In this document: positions 27,771 through 35,642 of the stretch, piece by piece
How the letters are laid out: each line of letters begins with the position of its first letter
How positions within the stretch are numbered: the stretch's first letter is position 1
Origin: Bdellovibrio bacteriovorus
GTDB lineage: Bacteria; Bdellovibrionota; Bdellovibrionia; Bdellovibrionales; Bdellovibrionaceae
DNA: 64,000 bases
NCBI RefSeq assembly: GCF_025558485.1
Contig: NZ_CP102930.1
Location: 2,604,001 to 2,668,000, forward strand
Reading direction: 5' to 3'
The notes under the pieces: model-generated
What the model saw: only the letters and a program-made list of their open reading frames with translations
Told to the model about the DNA's origin: nothing
The model's database searches: none
Made by a program: the position numbers and the translations under genes

Positions 27771-29027
27771 ATGACCATGCAAGCATCGCGAAACAGATTC
27801 TTATTGAGCCTTATGCCCTGGCTTCTTTGCGGCTTCATGACGTTTATCGTCGCCTGTCAACCCAGTGAGCACACCAGCACCGGCCCTACCGAAACCAGTG
27901 GAGGTGGCGGAAACACCGGGGATGGCGGTGGCGGCACTGGCTTTAACTCGAAAATGTACGAACAATACATCACCAAACTTGAAACCCTCGACATCTGGAA
28001 AACAGAGATCAACAAGGTTCTGGAAAGAACCTCTTCCTTCAACCCATCTCTGTTGAATGTACTACAAAAGAAAACCTGGATTTTCGTTCCTCAGAAGCTG
28101 AATCGCATTGATGCTGAAAAGATGGGGATGGAATTCAGAACGAAGGATTATGAACAGTATGCCTTTCAGACCGAGGGCGAAGTCTGGATCGACAGTGCTG
28201 CATTCAACAACCTGTCGCCAGAAACTCAAGCCTATCTGATTATTCATGAGACGGTCATGGACCTTTATGTTCTGTCTAAAGTTCGTAACATCGGCGATAA
28301 AAATCCGGAAGATTTTGCGCCTCTCAAAAATGCCTACTGCCTGCGTATGAAGGATCTTTTCCCGGAGTCCCCATTCTGTGCCGACACAACCTCCGCCAAA
28401 CCGAAATCCCTGTACTCGGTTTTGACAGCGTCGGACTATCCCAAAATCCGCGAGGCAACCCACCTGCTGATGGACTCCGCTTCAGAAAAAACTTCGGACG
28501 AAATTTTAGTGCATCTTCTTGGCCTTGGCTTCGATGAAAGAGTCGTGGGCTCCGCGCTGCGAATGGGACCGGCTGAAGACAATGGAGCTAAAGACTTAAA
28601 AAATCTGATTGGCTGGGTCAAATATCAAGCCATCAACGAAAGTTGTATCATCAAAGATCCGGCAACCAATCAGGAGCAGAATCGAAAATGTTCGCTGAGC
28701 TTAAGTGCCGACAAGAAGGCCATTGTCATCAACAATGGCGAATCTTCGTTTCATTTTCTACTTCCTCAGGACGAACATCCGTTTACTGTTCACAGCCAAC
28801 ACTTGGTCACTAAAGAATCCACGGTCAAATTTTCCTATTGGGCTCGAGAACCTGAAGACGAAAATGGTTGGATCGCAGTCCCTTCCTTTGAAATTCTGAT
28901 CTCTTACGCAGGAAATGGGCAACCAGCCTCGGTACGACTTGAAACCACAAGCAGCCTGCCCGCGGAGAAAATCTGGATCTTCTCGAAGATATTCTCTATA
29001 CCTCCGGGGATGGGTTTTGAGTTTTGA
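27771..29027 (+). CDS. Lipoprotein with glycine-rich linker, divergent from the regulator
   Basis: 418 residues from the ATG behind AGGAGCCGAAT. The leader ends in the lipobox FIVAC; a Gly-rich linker (SGGGGNTGDGGGGTG) tethers the globular part to the membrane. A HETVMDLY segment near the middle (LIIHETVMDLYVLSK) is reminiscent of a metal-binding H-E helix, but no complete metalloprotease motif is visible. The C-terminal 120 residues look beta-rich. The divergent position across the operator makes it a candidate member of the same regulon. No family recognised. Confidence 0.72.
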   Translation: MTMQASRNRFLLSLMPWLLCGFMTFIVACQPSEHTSTGPTETSGGGGNTGDGGGGTGFNSKMYEQYITKLETLDIWKTEINKVLERTSSFNPSLLNVLQKKTWIFVPQKLNRIDAEKMGMEFRTKDYEQYAFQTEGEVWIDSAAFNNLSPETQAYLIIHETVMDLYVLSKVRNIGDKNPEDFAPLKNAYCLRMKDLFPESPFCADTTSAKPKSLYSVLTASDYPKIREATHLLMDSASEKTSDEILVHLLGLGFDERVVGSALRMGPAEDNGAKDLKNLIGWVKYQAINESCIIKDPATNQEQNRKCSLSLSADKKAIVINNGESSFHFLLPQDEHPFTVHSQHLVTKESTVKFSYWAREPEDENGWIAVPSFEILISYAGNGQPASVRLETTSSLPAEKIWIFSKIFSIPPGMGFEF

Positions 29028-29062
29028 GTTGCGTTGGCAGATAATAACTAAGACCGAATTTC

Positions 29063-29126
29063 AGGCATAAAAAAACTGAAGACTCAGCTTCGGTGATTTT
29101 GGCCATTTTTCGGAAAAAATGGCGGG
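29063..29126. repeat. 64-bp direct repeat, distal copy
   Basis: Matches 33905-33968 at 63 of 64 bases. The copy contains the hairpin used as tRNA-Asp terminator and the last seven bases of the tRNA gene (on the minus strand). The sequence beyond 29126 no longer reads as a tRNA. Confidence 0.85.
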
Positions 29127-29300
29127 CCGTATGGGACGATTTTAGAACTCATCTGAGGGATACAAGGAACTAACGCAATAGCAATAAAACATTAGAAAAA
29201 CATAGAATTTAAAGCAGATACGCCCCTACCCTCCCCCGAATGACATATCCATTTTCGCGAAATCTAGGGTAACTTTAAGGATTCACACTCCCGACTCATT

Positions 29301-29975
29301 TTATTTTCTGGATCGCCGCGTTTTAGAAATAATTAAGCGCACTTTATCTCGATCTTCACTTGCCATTCTTCGTTCTTTAAGTTGATTCATTATCTGACGA
29401 CGCTGACGCTCATCGTAATAACCAATCATACCTAGATACCGCTCTGCTCTTTTTGTTTTCCCAGCAACCGTCGCCCTGTAAAAAGAAAACTCGTCAGCTG
29501 CTTTATGCAAGTATGGATGAAACACGATAAACGGCAGTGATTGATACTTCAGAGTAACAGGTATCACCGAATTATCATCAAATGTCTTCTTTCTTCCCTT
29601 TGAGATATTGCATGCAGCACAGCTTAAAATCAAATTTTTGTGACAATATGTAAATCTCCCTAAACCAGCCTTGTTTGCTTTGATCACGAAGTGATCAATA
29701 TGGAACACACCGGGCGAGGTTCCATACCAATGGCAATAAGTACAATATGGCCCAAAGCTGGAAATTAGCTTTTCTTTGACGAGTTTCCTGAACTCCTCTA
29801 AATCATCTTTGTCTTGAGCGGAAAGGTTAGCCCTGAGAGTCTCGTTGTCCCATATATTATTAACATCCTGATTATTCAACAGTTTATACGCTCTACTCAA
29901 AGCGCCCCGAAATTTTGCAGGCGTTCTAAAGTTACAATTAAGAGATATCACCAATGACCTCTTTTGCGTCATCAA
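29301..29975 (-). CDS. HNH endonuclease (Septu PtuB-like)
   Basis: Up to 224 residues. The nuclease core is CTYCHW (first zinc pair), HIDHFV (catalytic His/Asp) and NLILSCAACNISKGRKKTF (second pair and Asn/Lys), a standard HNH arrangement. The tail is highly basic. The frame overlaps the preceding ATPase remnant by 38 bases. The true start may be TTG or GTG seven or eight codons in, after AAGAGG. An ATPase followed by an overlapping HNH gene is the layout of the Septu defence system. The composition is visibly AT-richer than flanking genes. Intact by length, but its ATPase partner is broken. Confidence 0.78.
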   Translation of the reverse strand: MMTQKRSLVISLNCNFRTPAKFRGALSRAYKLLNNQDVNNIWDNETLRANLSAQDKDDLEEFRKLVKEKLISSFGPYCTYCHWYGTSPGVFHIDHFVIKANKAGLGRFTYCHKNLILSCAACNISKGRKKTFDDNSVIPVTLKYQSLPFIVFHPYLHKAADEFSFYRATVAGKTKRAERYLGMIGYYDERQRRQIMNQLKERRMASEDRDKVRLIISKTRRSRK

Positions 29976-30420
29976 TTAAATCTTGTAATGGATCCAAGGG
30001 AGCGAGCTCGAACTGCTCAAAGCGATTGACTAACTTCATCAACCTTTCCTTCCGATTTGGAGACTCAGGATCAGCAATTAGCTCTATGGCCTGAGCGACC
30101 TGTCTCTCAAATTCAGAGTTAGAGACATTTTGAATTCCAAAAATATCCAATAGCAGTTTCTCCACCGACCAACCGCCTAATTCATATTTGATCTCATCCA
30201 CAGCCAAACTACCGTTTACGTACTTTAATGAAATAACTTTTGATTCTTTAGAACTTGCACCTGAAACAACATGAGGTGAGTGGGTCGCTATAACAAAGTG
30301 GCAATCTCGAAATTTCGCCGAAATCTTCTTCAAGAAATTGATATAATCCACCTGCCAATTTGGGTGCAAACTGATTTCAGGCTCATCGATTAAAACAACA
30401 GATCCTTCGTGCGCGAACAT
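29938..30420 (-). pseudogene. C-terminal remnant of a Septu/AAA-type ATPase
   Basis: The readable ATPase part is 160 residues: VVLIDEPEISLHPNW (Walker B and signature), FVIATHSPHVVSGA (H-loop) and a helical tail that overlaps the HNH gene. The Walker A region and roughly the N-terminal half or more of a normal SMC-like ATPase are missing. The open frame continues to 30690, but that extension is only the antisense of the monooxygenase gene. Both genes lose their 5' parts at about 30410-30420, so this is a rearrangement junction. It is unlikely to hydrolyse ATP. Confidence 0.72.
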
Positions 30421-31359
30421 TTTCAAATTCCTTTTGAAATCGTCCGCCCGCAGATCGTCTGGGCCGTCCTTGATGGCGTCATCAATACGGACTTTGCCAA
30501 AGTTCCAGAGATCATCGTTTTTCAGGCCGAAACCTCGGATGTCGCCTGGATTCCCCGCGAAGGAAACATCGACCGCTTCTATGTGCGAATGGATACCAAG
30601 GACTTTTCCATGGACGACGCGATCGCAAAAATCAATCGCGCCATGGCTCCGCATAAATTGACTTTTGACGAAATCATTTGGTTTTCCCAATTTTCAGTCA
30701 AAGAATCCGTCGCCGAAAGATTCATCGCACAAGATCGCATCTTTCTGGCCGGGGATGCCTGCCACATCCACTCCGTCAACGGAGGCCAGGGACTGAACAC
30801 CGGTCTTGCTGATGCATTCAACCTGATGTGGAAGATGAACATGGTGATCAATAACGGCGCCGACAAAAAGCTTTTAAAAAGCTATGAATCAGAACGCCTG
30901 CCTGTGGCTCAAAGCGTGATTGCGACCTCGGGTGAACTTGTGCGTTCAACCAAGTATTCCGACAACAATACGCACGCGCAAGACTATGTCAAAATTGTAC
31001 AAAAGCGTGCCGGCAACATCACCGGAATGGGAATTCGTTATGGCCAAGAGGGCTTGGCAGGTTCGCGCTTGTTTGACCAAGAGGTTTATGATGGTCCTAG
31101 GTCGCTTCGTCTTTACTCTCTTTTGGACTATTCAAAGTTTACGCTGCTGATCTTTGGTAACGCCGCCTCGGTGCAGGTTCCGGAATTTGTGAATGTTATA
31201 AAAATATCCCAAGATCAGGAGGCAGCAAAATACTGGAACAAAAATTCCTGCTATTCCAATCAGGCTGTTTTGGTCCGACCTGACTCCTACATCGAAGCCA
31301 CAGCTTCACTGGAAAATATCACTTCGCTTCTGGAAAAAATAAAGGAGCATCACCCATGA
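30409..31359 (+). pseudogene. N-terminally truncated FAD-dependent aromatic monooxygenase
   Basis: 316 residues remain. WIPREG near 47 and the FAD-ribityl motif AGDACHIHSVNGGQGLNTGLADAFNLMWKM identify the phenol hydroxylase/PHBH-like flavoprotein family. A C-terminal thioredoxin-like domain ends with VLVRPDSYIEA. The N-terminal GxGxxG dinucleotide fold, roughly 170 residues, is absent, so FAD binding should fail. Homology-like sequence begins exactly where the opposite-strand ATPase fragment begins. Its stop overlaps the start of the ATP-grasp gene (ATGA), showing they were once one operon. Confidence 0.75.
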
Positions 31360-32597
31360 AAAGGCCCATCGTTATTGTCGACCCCCGGTCTTCCGGAACA
31401 GAGCTGGCCCCGGCATTCAAAGCCCGCGGCATCCCGGCCATCGCCATCACGTTCCCTTCGACTAAGTCTGACCATCGCGGCTTCGGCACCGAAGTACAAA
31501 ATTCAGATTTTGCCGAAGTGATTCCCAACCAACCGGACCTGGCAGAGGTTCTTAGAAAATACAATCCTCTGGCCATCATCCCCGGGGCCGATGCTGGCGT
31601 TCCACTGGCAGATTCTTTATCAGCCGCCTTAACCCCTGACCTTGCCAATGATCCCAAAAGGACCTTACACCGGACACACAAGGCCCACATGCAAGAGGCA
31701 CTGGCGGAAGCGGGAGTTCCCTATTTAAAAACCCTGAACACTGATTCTGAAAGTGCGGTGACCGCCTGGCTGCATGAAAACGATCTGGTGGATACGCCCC
31801 TCATTGTCAAACCACCGATTTCGGCTGGCAGTGACAAGGTCTTTCACATTCCCGCTGGCGCAGACTGGAAAAAAGCCTTCCATCATATCTTAAGCGAGCC
31901 GTCTTTTCTGACTGGAAAAATCAGTGAAACCGTGGTCGTACAGGAACAAGCCCTGGGCACCGAGTTCGCGGTGGGTACGGTCAGCGCAAATGGCCAGCAC
32001 TATCCGGTGCACTTGATCAGATACACCAAAGCCTCTACAGAAGACCGCAAAACGGTTTACGATCATGTCGAGTTTCTGGATTTCAACCAGGAGGCCTACG
32101 GCGAGCTGTTTGAATACACCAAACAAGTATTGGATGCTCTGGGAATTCGTTGGGGGGCGGCGCATACGGAAGTCATGCTGACAGCAAAAGGTCCCCGCCT
32201 GATTGAGACCGGCGCCAGAATGTTAGGAGGTCCCACGGTCGGTTTTGCCCGAGAAGCCACTGGCAGCAGTCAGGCCGACAAGCTGGTTGAAATCTATGCT
32301 GATGGGGATGTTGCCAATAAAGACTTTGTGTTCAAGAAAACGGTGATGCCGTTTTTTCTAAGATCGCCTGCGGCGGGAACCATTGCAAACTCCGAAGCCC
32401 TTGAAGACGTCCATATGCTTCCCACCCTGCTAAAACCCTTCATCTGGTTTAAGAACGGCGACATTGTCCCCCACACGGTCGACTACCTTACCAGTATCGG
32501 GATTATTGCTTTAAGTGGAGATCGCGACAAGGTGTTCTCAGATTACGAAAGAATCCGGGTGATAGAAGCAAAACTGGTAGTTCAAAATCACAAATAA
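31356..32597 (+). CDS. ATP-grasp ligase (L-amino acid ligase-like)
   Basis: 413 residues. An N-terminal Rossmann-like part (IVIVDPRSSGTELAPAFKARG) precedes an ATP-grasp core: PLIVKPPISAGSDKVF, VVQEQALGTEFAVGTV, and the metal-binding AHTEVMLTAKGPRLIETGARMLGG. This plan is shared by ATP-grasp ligases such as BacD-type L-amino acid ligases and CARNS1. They join a carboxylate to an amine through an acyl phosphate. The start overlaps the stop of the broken monooxygenase gene, so a small biosynthetic operon has lost its upstream part. AAAGGAG precedes the start. Substrate unknown. Confidence 0.82.
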   Translation: MKRPIVIVDPRSSGTELAPAFKARGIPAIAITFPSTKSDHRGFGTEVQNSDFAEVIPNQPDLAEVLRKYNPLAIIPGADAGVPLADSLSAALTPDLANDPKRTLHRTHKAHMQEALAEAGVPYLKTLNTDSESAVTAWLHENDLVDTPLIVKPPISAGSDKVFHIPAGADWKKAFHHILSEPSFLTGKISETVVVQEQALGTEFAVGTVSANGQHYPVHLIRYTKASTEDRKTVYDHVEFLDFNQEAYGELFEYTKQVLDALGIRWGAAHTEVMLTAKGPRLIETGARMLGGPTVGFAREATGSSQADKLVEIYADGDVANKDFVFKKTVMPFFLRSPAAGTIANSEALEDVHMLPTLLKPFIWFKNGDIVPHTVDYLTSIGIIALSGDRDKVFSDYERIRVIEAKLVVQNHK

Positions 32598-32602
32598 AAA
32601 AA

Positions 32603-32626
32603 GGAAGTCCATCGACTTCCTTTTTT
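32603..32626 (+). terminator. Intrinsic terminator, probably bidirectional
   Basis: GGAAGTC/GACTTCC with loop CATC, followed by six T and preceded by a run of A. It serves the ATP-grasp gene and possibly the small gene on the other strand. Confidence 0.88.
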
Positions 32627-32650
32627 ACTATTTCTAAGTTGATGGAATTC

Positions 32651-32797
32651 TTAAAACCACTTCGCGTCCGTGGACACGACGTAATAGATAAACCCCAGAG
32701 TGATCAATACTGGTAAAATAAAGGTCAATCCCAAGACCCAGAGGGTTTTCTTGCGTATTGCCTGCTCAGCTTTTTCTGAATTTTGCTCTGTGTTCAT
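32651..32797 (-). CDS. 48-residue single-helix membrane protein (paralogue of 22196-22336)
   Basis: The likely start is the ATG at 32797 after AAGGACC; a longer in-frame extension to 32905 lacks similarity to the paralogue. It has a charged head (MNTEQNSEKAEQAIRKK), one helix (LWVLGLTFILPVLITLGFIYYVV) and a short tail ending KWF. About two thirds of positions match the protein at 22196-22336. Location inside the repeat-bounded segment suggests that it was duplicated or carried in. Function unknown. Confidence 0.8.
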   Translation of the reverse strand: MNTEQNSEKAEQAIRKKTLWVLGLTFILPVLITLGFIYYVVSTDAKWF

Positions 32798-32917
32798 CTG
32801 GGGTCCTTGTCCTTTCGGAAAAATCTCGTAACAAGCCCCAACATCGACCCGGGAAGAAAGTTTGTAAAGAAGATTCGCTCGAACCATAGAAACATTATGT
32901 TGCACCCCTGGCTGAAA

Positions 32918-33056
32918 GAATCAAAGCGAGGCGAGCCTTCATGTACTTTTCAAGGCCGGGCTCATCAAGGCCGTTGGTGACGAATGGTGGGCAACTCAAA
33001 AAAATCTAAAGTTTGAAGATCAACAGCTTCTCGAAAATTACAAATGCTCTTGAAAG
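32918..33056 (+). pseudogene. Possible C-terminal gene fragment
   Basis: An open stretch reads KNQSEASLHVLFKAGLIKAVGDEWWATQ... and ends in KCS then TGA at 33056. It has no start codon and is cut upstream by an in-frame stop. The protein-like composition suggests the tail of a lost gene between the small membrane gene and the solute-binding protein. No family is recognised, and chance cannot be excluded. Confidence 0.25.
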
Positions 33057-33118
33057 CCTGCCTCGCCCTTTTCATTTGTTGAGGTTCATTGTGAAGTCGA
33101 ATAAAATGAACGTTGCAA

Positions 33119-33862
33119 ATGAAACAGATCTTTCTATTGTTTTTTTTCATTCTGACGCAGTCACATACAGTGCTAGCGGAAGACAAGACTGAAATTCGAG
33201 CGGCAATTCCCGAAGGACTTGCTCCTCCTTTAGTATTTGGAAATAAAGGAAAGCACGAAGGCCTTATCGTCGATTATGTCAACGCCTTGGCCGAGGCCAT
33301 GGAACGCAAAGCAAGTTTTAGGACGGTGACCCATTACCGACTTAATAGATTATTGCTCCAGGGCAAATTAGATATCCTCTGCTATACAAGCACCGTGTGG
33401 GATGATGCCGTTGGCAAGCATGATTTCTCTAAAACACTTTTTATTAAAAGAGAAATTATATTAGGCCCCTCACCCATGCCAAAAAAAATAAGTGACTTAG
33501 AGGGTAAAACCATCGGAACGATACTTCAGTATGTCTACCCGTCATTGGATCCTTATTTTGAGTCCGGTAAAATCAAACGTGAAGACAATACTTCTGAAGA
33601 GGGCAATCTAAAGAAGCTTGCTAGTGGCCGTATCCAATACGTCGTTACAGACCAAATATTTATCGATTACTTCCGTCTGAATCACCCCAACATCACTAAG
33701 AACAGAGAAGAGTTTTTCCTGCGCGATTACCCTATAGTCTGCTCTGTCAGTCGAAAAGGTCGCGTAAAAAAAGCAGCTTTGGATAAAGCCATCGACGAAA
33801 TCAAAACTTCGGGCAAATTGAAGTCCATATTTCAAAAATACGGAAGTTCCTACATCGACTGA
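33119..33862 (+). CDS. Orphan periplasmic solute-binding protein (family 3)
   Basis: 247 residues from the ATG at 33119 (weak ribosome site); a TTG lies two codons earlier. The signal peptide is cleaved near VLA-E. IRAAIPEGLAPPLVFGNKGKHEGLIVDYVNALAEAM and ISDLEGKTIGTILQ are typical of extracellular amino-acid-binding (SBP_bac_3) proteins, and LKSIFQKYG closes the fold. No permease or ATPase gene is adjacent, so it may act with a distant transporter or as a sensor. AT-richer than its neighbours. Ends 42 bases before the proximal direct repeat. Confidence 0.8.
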   Translation: MKQIFLLFFFILTQSHTVLAEDKTEIRAAIPEGLAPPLVFGNKGKHEGLIVDYVNALAEAMERKASFRTVTHYRLNRLLLQGKLDILCYTSTVWDDAVGKHDFSKTLFIKREIILGPSPMPKKISDLEGKTIGTILQYVYPSLDPYFESGKIKREDNTSEEGNLKKLASGRIQYVVTDQIFIDYFRLNHPNITKNREEFFLRDYPIVCSVSRKGRVKKAALDKAIDEIKTSGKLKSIFQKYGSSYID

Positions 33863-33904
33863 GCTGTTTAATTTAACAAGGTCAGTTTAATCACGGCAAA
33901 TTTT

Positions 33905-33968
33905 AGGCATAAAAAAACCGAAGACTCAGCTTCGGTGATTTTGGCCATTTTTCGGAAAAAATGGCGGG
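33905..33968. repeat. 64-bp direct repeat, tRNA-proximal copy
   Basis: Matches 29063-29126 with one mismatch (C at 33919, T at 29077). It spans the tRNA-Asp terminator and the last seven bases of the tRNA, as an attachment site would. Confidence 0.85.
33917..33936 (-). terminator. Intrinsic terminator of tRNA-Asp
   Basis: On the minus strand ACCGAAG/CTTCGGT with a 6-base loop is followed by seven T. Confidence 0.82.
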
Positions 33969-34038
33969 GTGGACGGGACTCGAACCCGCGGCCTTCCGCG
34001 TGACAGGCGGACGTTATAACCAACTTAACTACCACCCC
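33962..34038 (-). tRNA. tRNA-Asp (GTC)
   Basis: 77 bases including an encoded CCA. The acceptor arm GGGGTGG/CCACCCC, discriminator G, anticodon loop CTGTCAC with GTC, and T-arm GGGTTCGAGTCCC are all present. The 3' end overlaps the 64-bp direct repeat. Confidence 0.95.
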
Positions 34039-34221
34039 AGTGGCGTTTTGGAGAATCTTTTATAGCCAAGCTATCCGAGCAATACAACAAGATTTTTTAA
34101 AAATCTTGTAACCTGCCGCTTAATGCCCTCTTTTTAAGCAAAAACCCTTCTCCACCTCCCCAGATTCACCTATTCAAGCTCCTAAAGTGGGTATAGTCTC
34201 TGACCCATTAAGGAGTCCCCG

Positions 34222-34497
34222 ATGAAAATGCTCTTAGCCGCCGCAACCCTAATGCTTTCCCAAACCGCTTTGGCTGAAACAATCACTTACAATGTGGAAG
34301 GCATGCACTGCGGTTCCTGTGCTCGCGCGATCAAGGCGCAGGTGTGCAATATGGAAGGACTGGAAAAGTGTGACGTCACTGTGGGCAAAGTCGTGATCTC
34401 TCCGAAATCGGGAGTGAGTATTTCTCAGGATCAAATTCAGGCGGCGATTTCCAAGGCCGGTGAATACAAGATCACCAACTCCTCAAAAAGCAAATAA
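34222..34497 (+). CDS. Periplasmic heavy-metal-associated (HMA) protein
   Basis: 91 residues: a signal peptide (cleaved near ALA-E, 19) followed by one HMA domain with the metal-binding loop GMHCGSCARAI. Such domains bind copper, mercury or other soft metals through the CxxC pair. Two further cysteines (QVCNMEGLEKC) are less usual and may form a disulfide or help binding. AAGGAG precedes the ATG. No transporter gene is adjacent. A C5/G5 hairpin follows the stop. Confidence 0.85.
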   Translation: MKMLLAAATLMLSQTALAETITYNVEGMHCGSCARAIKAQVCNMEGLEKCDVTVGKVVISPKSGVSISQDQIQAAISKAGEYKITNSSKSK

Positions 34498-34608
34498 AGA
34501 CATCGCCTTGTTATGCCCCCTAAGCAGGGGGGTATGAACAAAAAAAATTGACTGATCTTAAGCCTCTAGGGCCATGACCCCGCGCCCGTTTTTTGCCATA
34601 ATGGGGAC

Positions 34609-35016
34609 ATGCTTACGAACACATCCGCACCCATAAAAGGGCGCCTTCTGATTATTGACGACGAATCCGAACTTCTGGAGGTTTTGTCGTCCCTGCTTGA
34701 AGACAGCGCCTCTGAAATCCACCGCGCCAACAATGGCATCGAAGGCATTGACCTGTTGAAGTCTCATCAATTCGATGCGGTTTTATCTGACGAAAAGATG
34801 CCCAAGAAATCCGGTCTGGATGTCCTAAAGTGGATGCGTGAAAACGGCCAGAATATCCCGTTCATTATTCACACCGGCTACGGCCAAAAAGACATGGTGA
34901 TTGAAGCTCAGCGTTTGGGCGTTTATGCCTTCATCGACAAGCCCTGGGATGAAAACTCCCTGATCTCCACGGTCGAACGCGCCCTGAAAGCTGGTATGGA
35001 GCAACAGAAGGCCTAA
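34609..35016 (+). CDS. Single-domain response regulator (CheY-like receiver)
   Basis: 135 residues, receiver only: acidic pair IIDDE (23-27), phosphoacceptor Asp in AVLSDEKMP (about 59), Thr in HTGYG and Lys in FIDKPWD. There is no output domain, so it must signal by protein contact. No kinase gene is adjacent. No strong ribosome site is seen before the ATG, and the preceding 100 bases contain the HMA gene hairpin. Confidence 0.9.
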   Translation: MLTNTSAPIKGRLLIIDDESELLEVLSSLLEDSASEIHRANNGIEGIDLLKSHQFDAVLSDEKMPKKSGLDVLKWMRENGQNIPFIIHTGYGQKDMVIEAQRLGVYAFIDKPWDENSLISTVERALKAGMEQQKA

Positions 35017-35102
35017 AGGCCTTGTCTCCCCCAGCCCCTATCCCCCATAATGAGAGCAGCCGAGCCATCAAGAATCTAGTGGCTCTAGAATAGGATACTC
35101 TC

Positions 35103-35627
35103 ATGAATAAGCTCTTTTGGATCGACATGGAGATGACCGGTCTTGATGTCGAGAAGGAAGTGATCATCGAAGTGGCGGCGATCGTCACGGACCTGAACTT
35201 CAAAGAATTGGAAACATTTGAAGCGGTTGTTAAGCAACCGCAAAAATATCTGGATAACATGGATGCCTGGAATACCGAGCACCATAAGAAATCCGGCCTG
35301 ACTGCCAAGGTACCCAACGGCATGGACCCGGATCAGGTGGAAGCCAAACTGATGGACATGGTGAAAAAGCATTTCCCAGATCAGGCTGAACGCCCGGTGC
35401 TGGCTGGAAATTCCATCATGCAGGATCGTTTGTTCATCAACAAGTACATGCCGGAACTGGCCGCTCGCCTGCACTATCGCATGGTGGATGTGTCTTCGTG
35501 GAAAGTGATCATCAATAACAAGTTCAAATATGTTTATCACAAGTCCAACAAGCACCGCGCCCTGGAAGACATCCGTGAAAGCATCCAGGAACTGCGCCAC
35601 TACTGCGATAACCTGAACTTCAAATAA
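35103..35627 (+). CDS. orn: Oligoribonuclease
   Basis: 174 residues, the usual length. All four DEDDh exonuclease motifs are visible: WIDMEMTGLD (D, E), GNSIMQDRLFI (D), and HRALEDIRES (H, D). It degrades 2-5 nucleotide RNAs, including pGpG, so it also ends cyclic-di-GMP turnover, which matters for lifestyle switching in predators. The gene is followed after 15 bases by the AlkD-like gene. Confidence 0.95.
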   Translation: MNKLFWIDMEMTGLDVEKEVIIEVAAIVTDLNFKELETFEAVVKQPQKYLDNMDAWNTEHHKKSGLTAKVPNGMDPDQVEAKLMDMVKKHFPDQAERPVLAGNSIMQDRLFINKYMPELAARLHYRMVDVSSWKVIINNKFKYVYHKSNKHRALEDIRESIQELRHYCDNLNFK

Positions 35628-35642
35628 AGAACTCTGCCGCCA

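Noticed and set aside
30421..30690. N-terminal extension of the ATPase frame
   Set aside because: These codons are the antisense of the monooxygenase gene and lack ATPase motifs; the coding part begins at about 30420.
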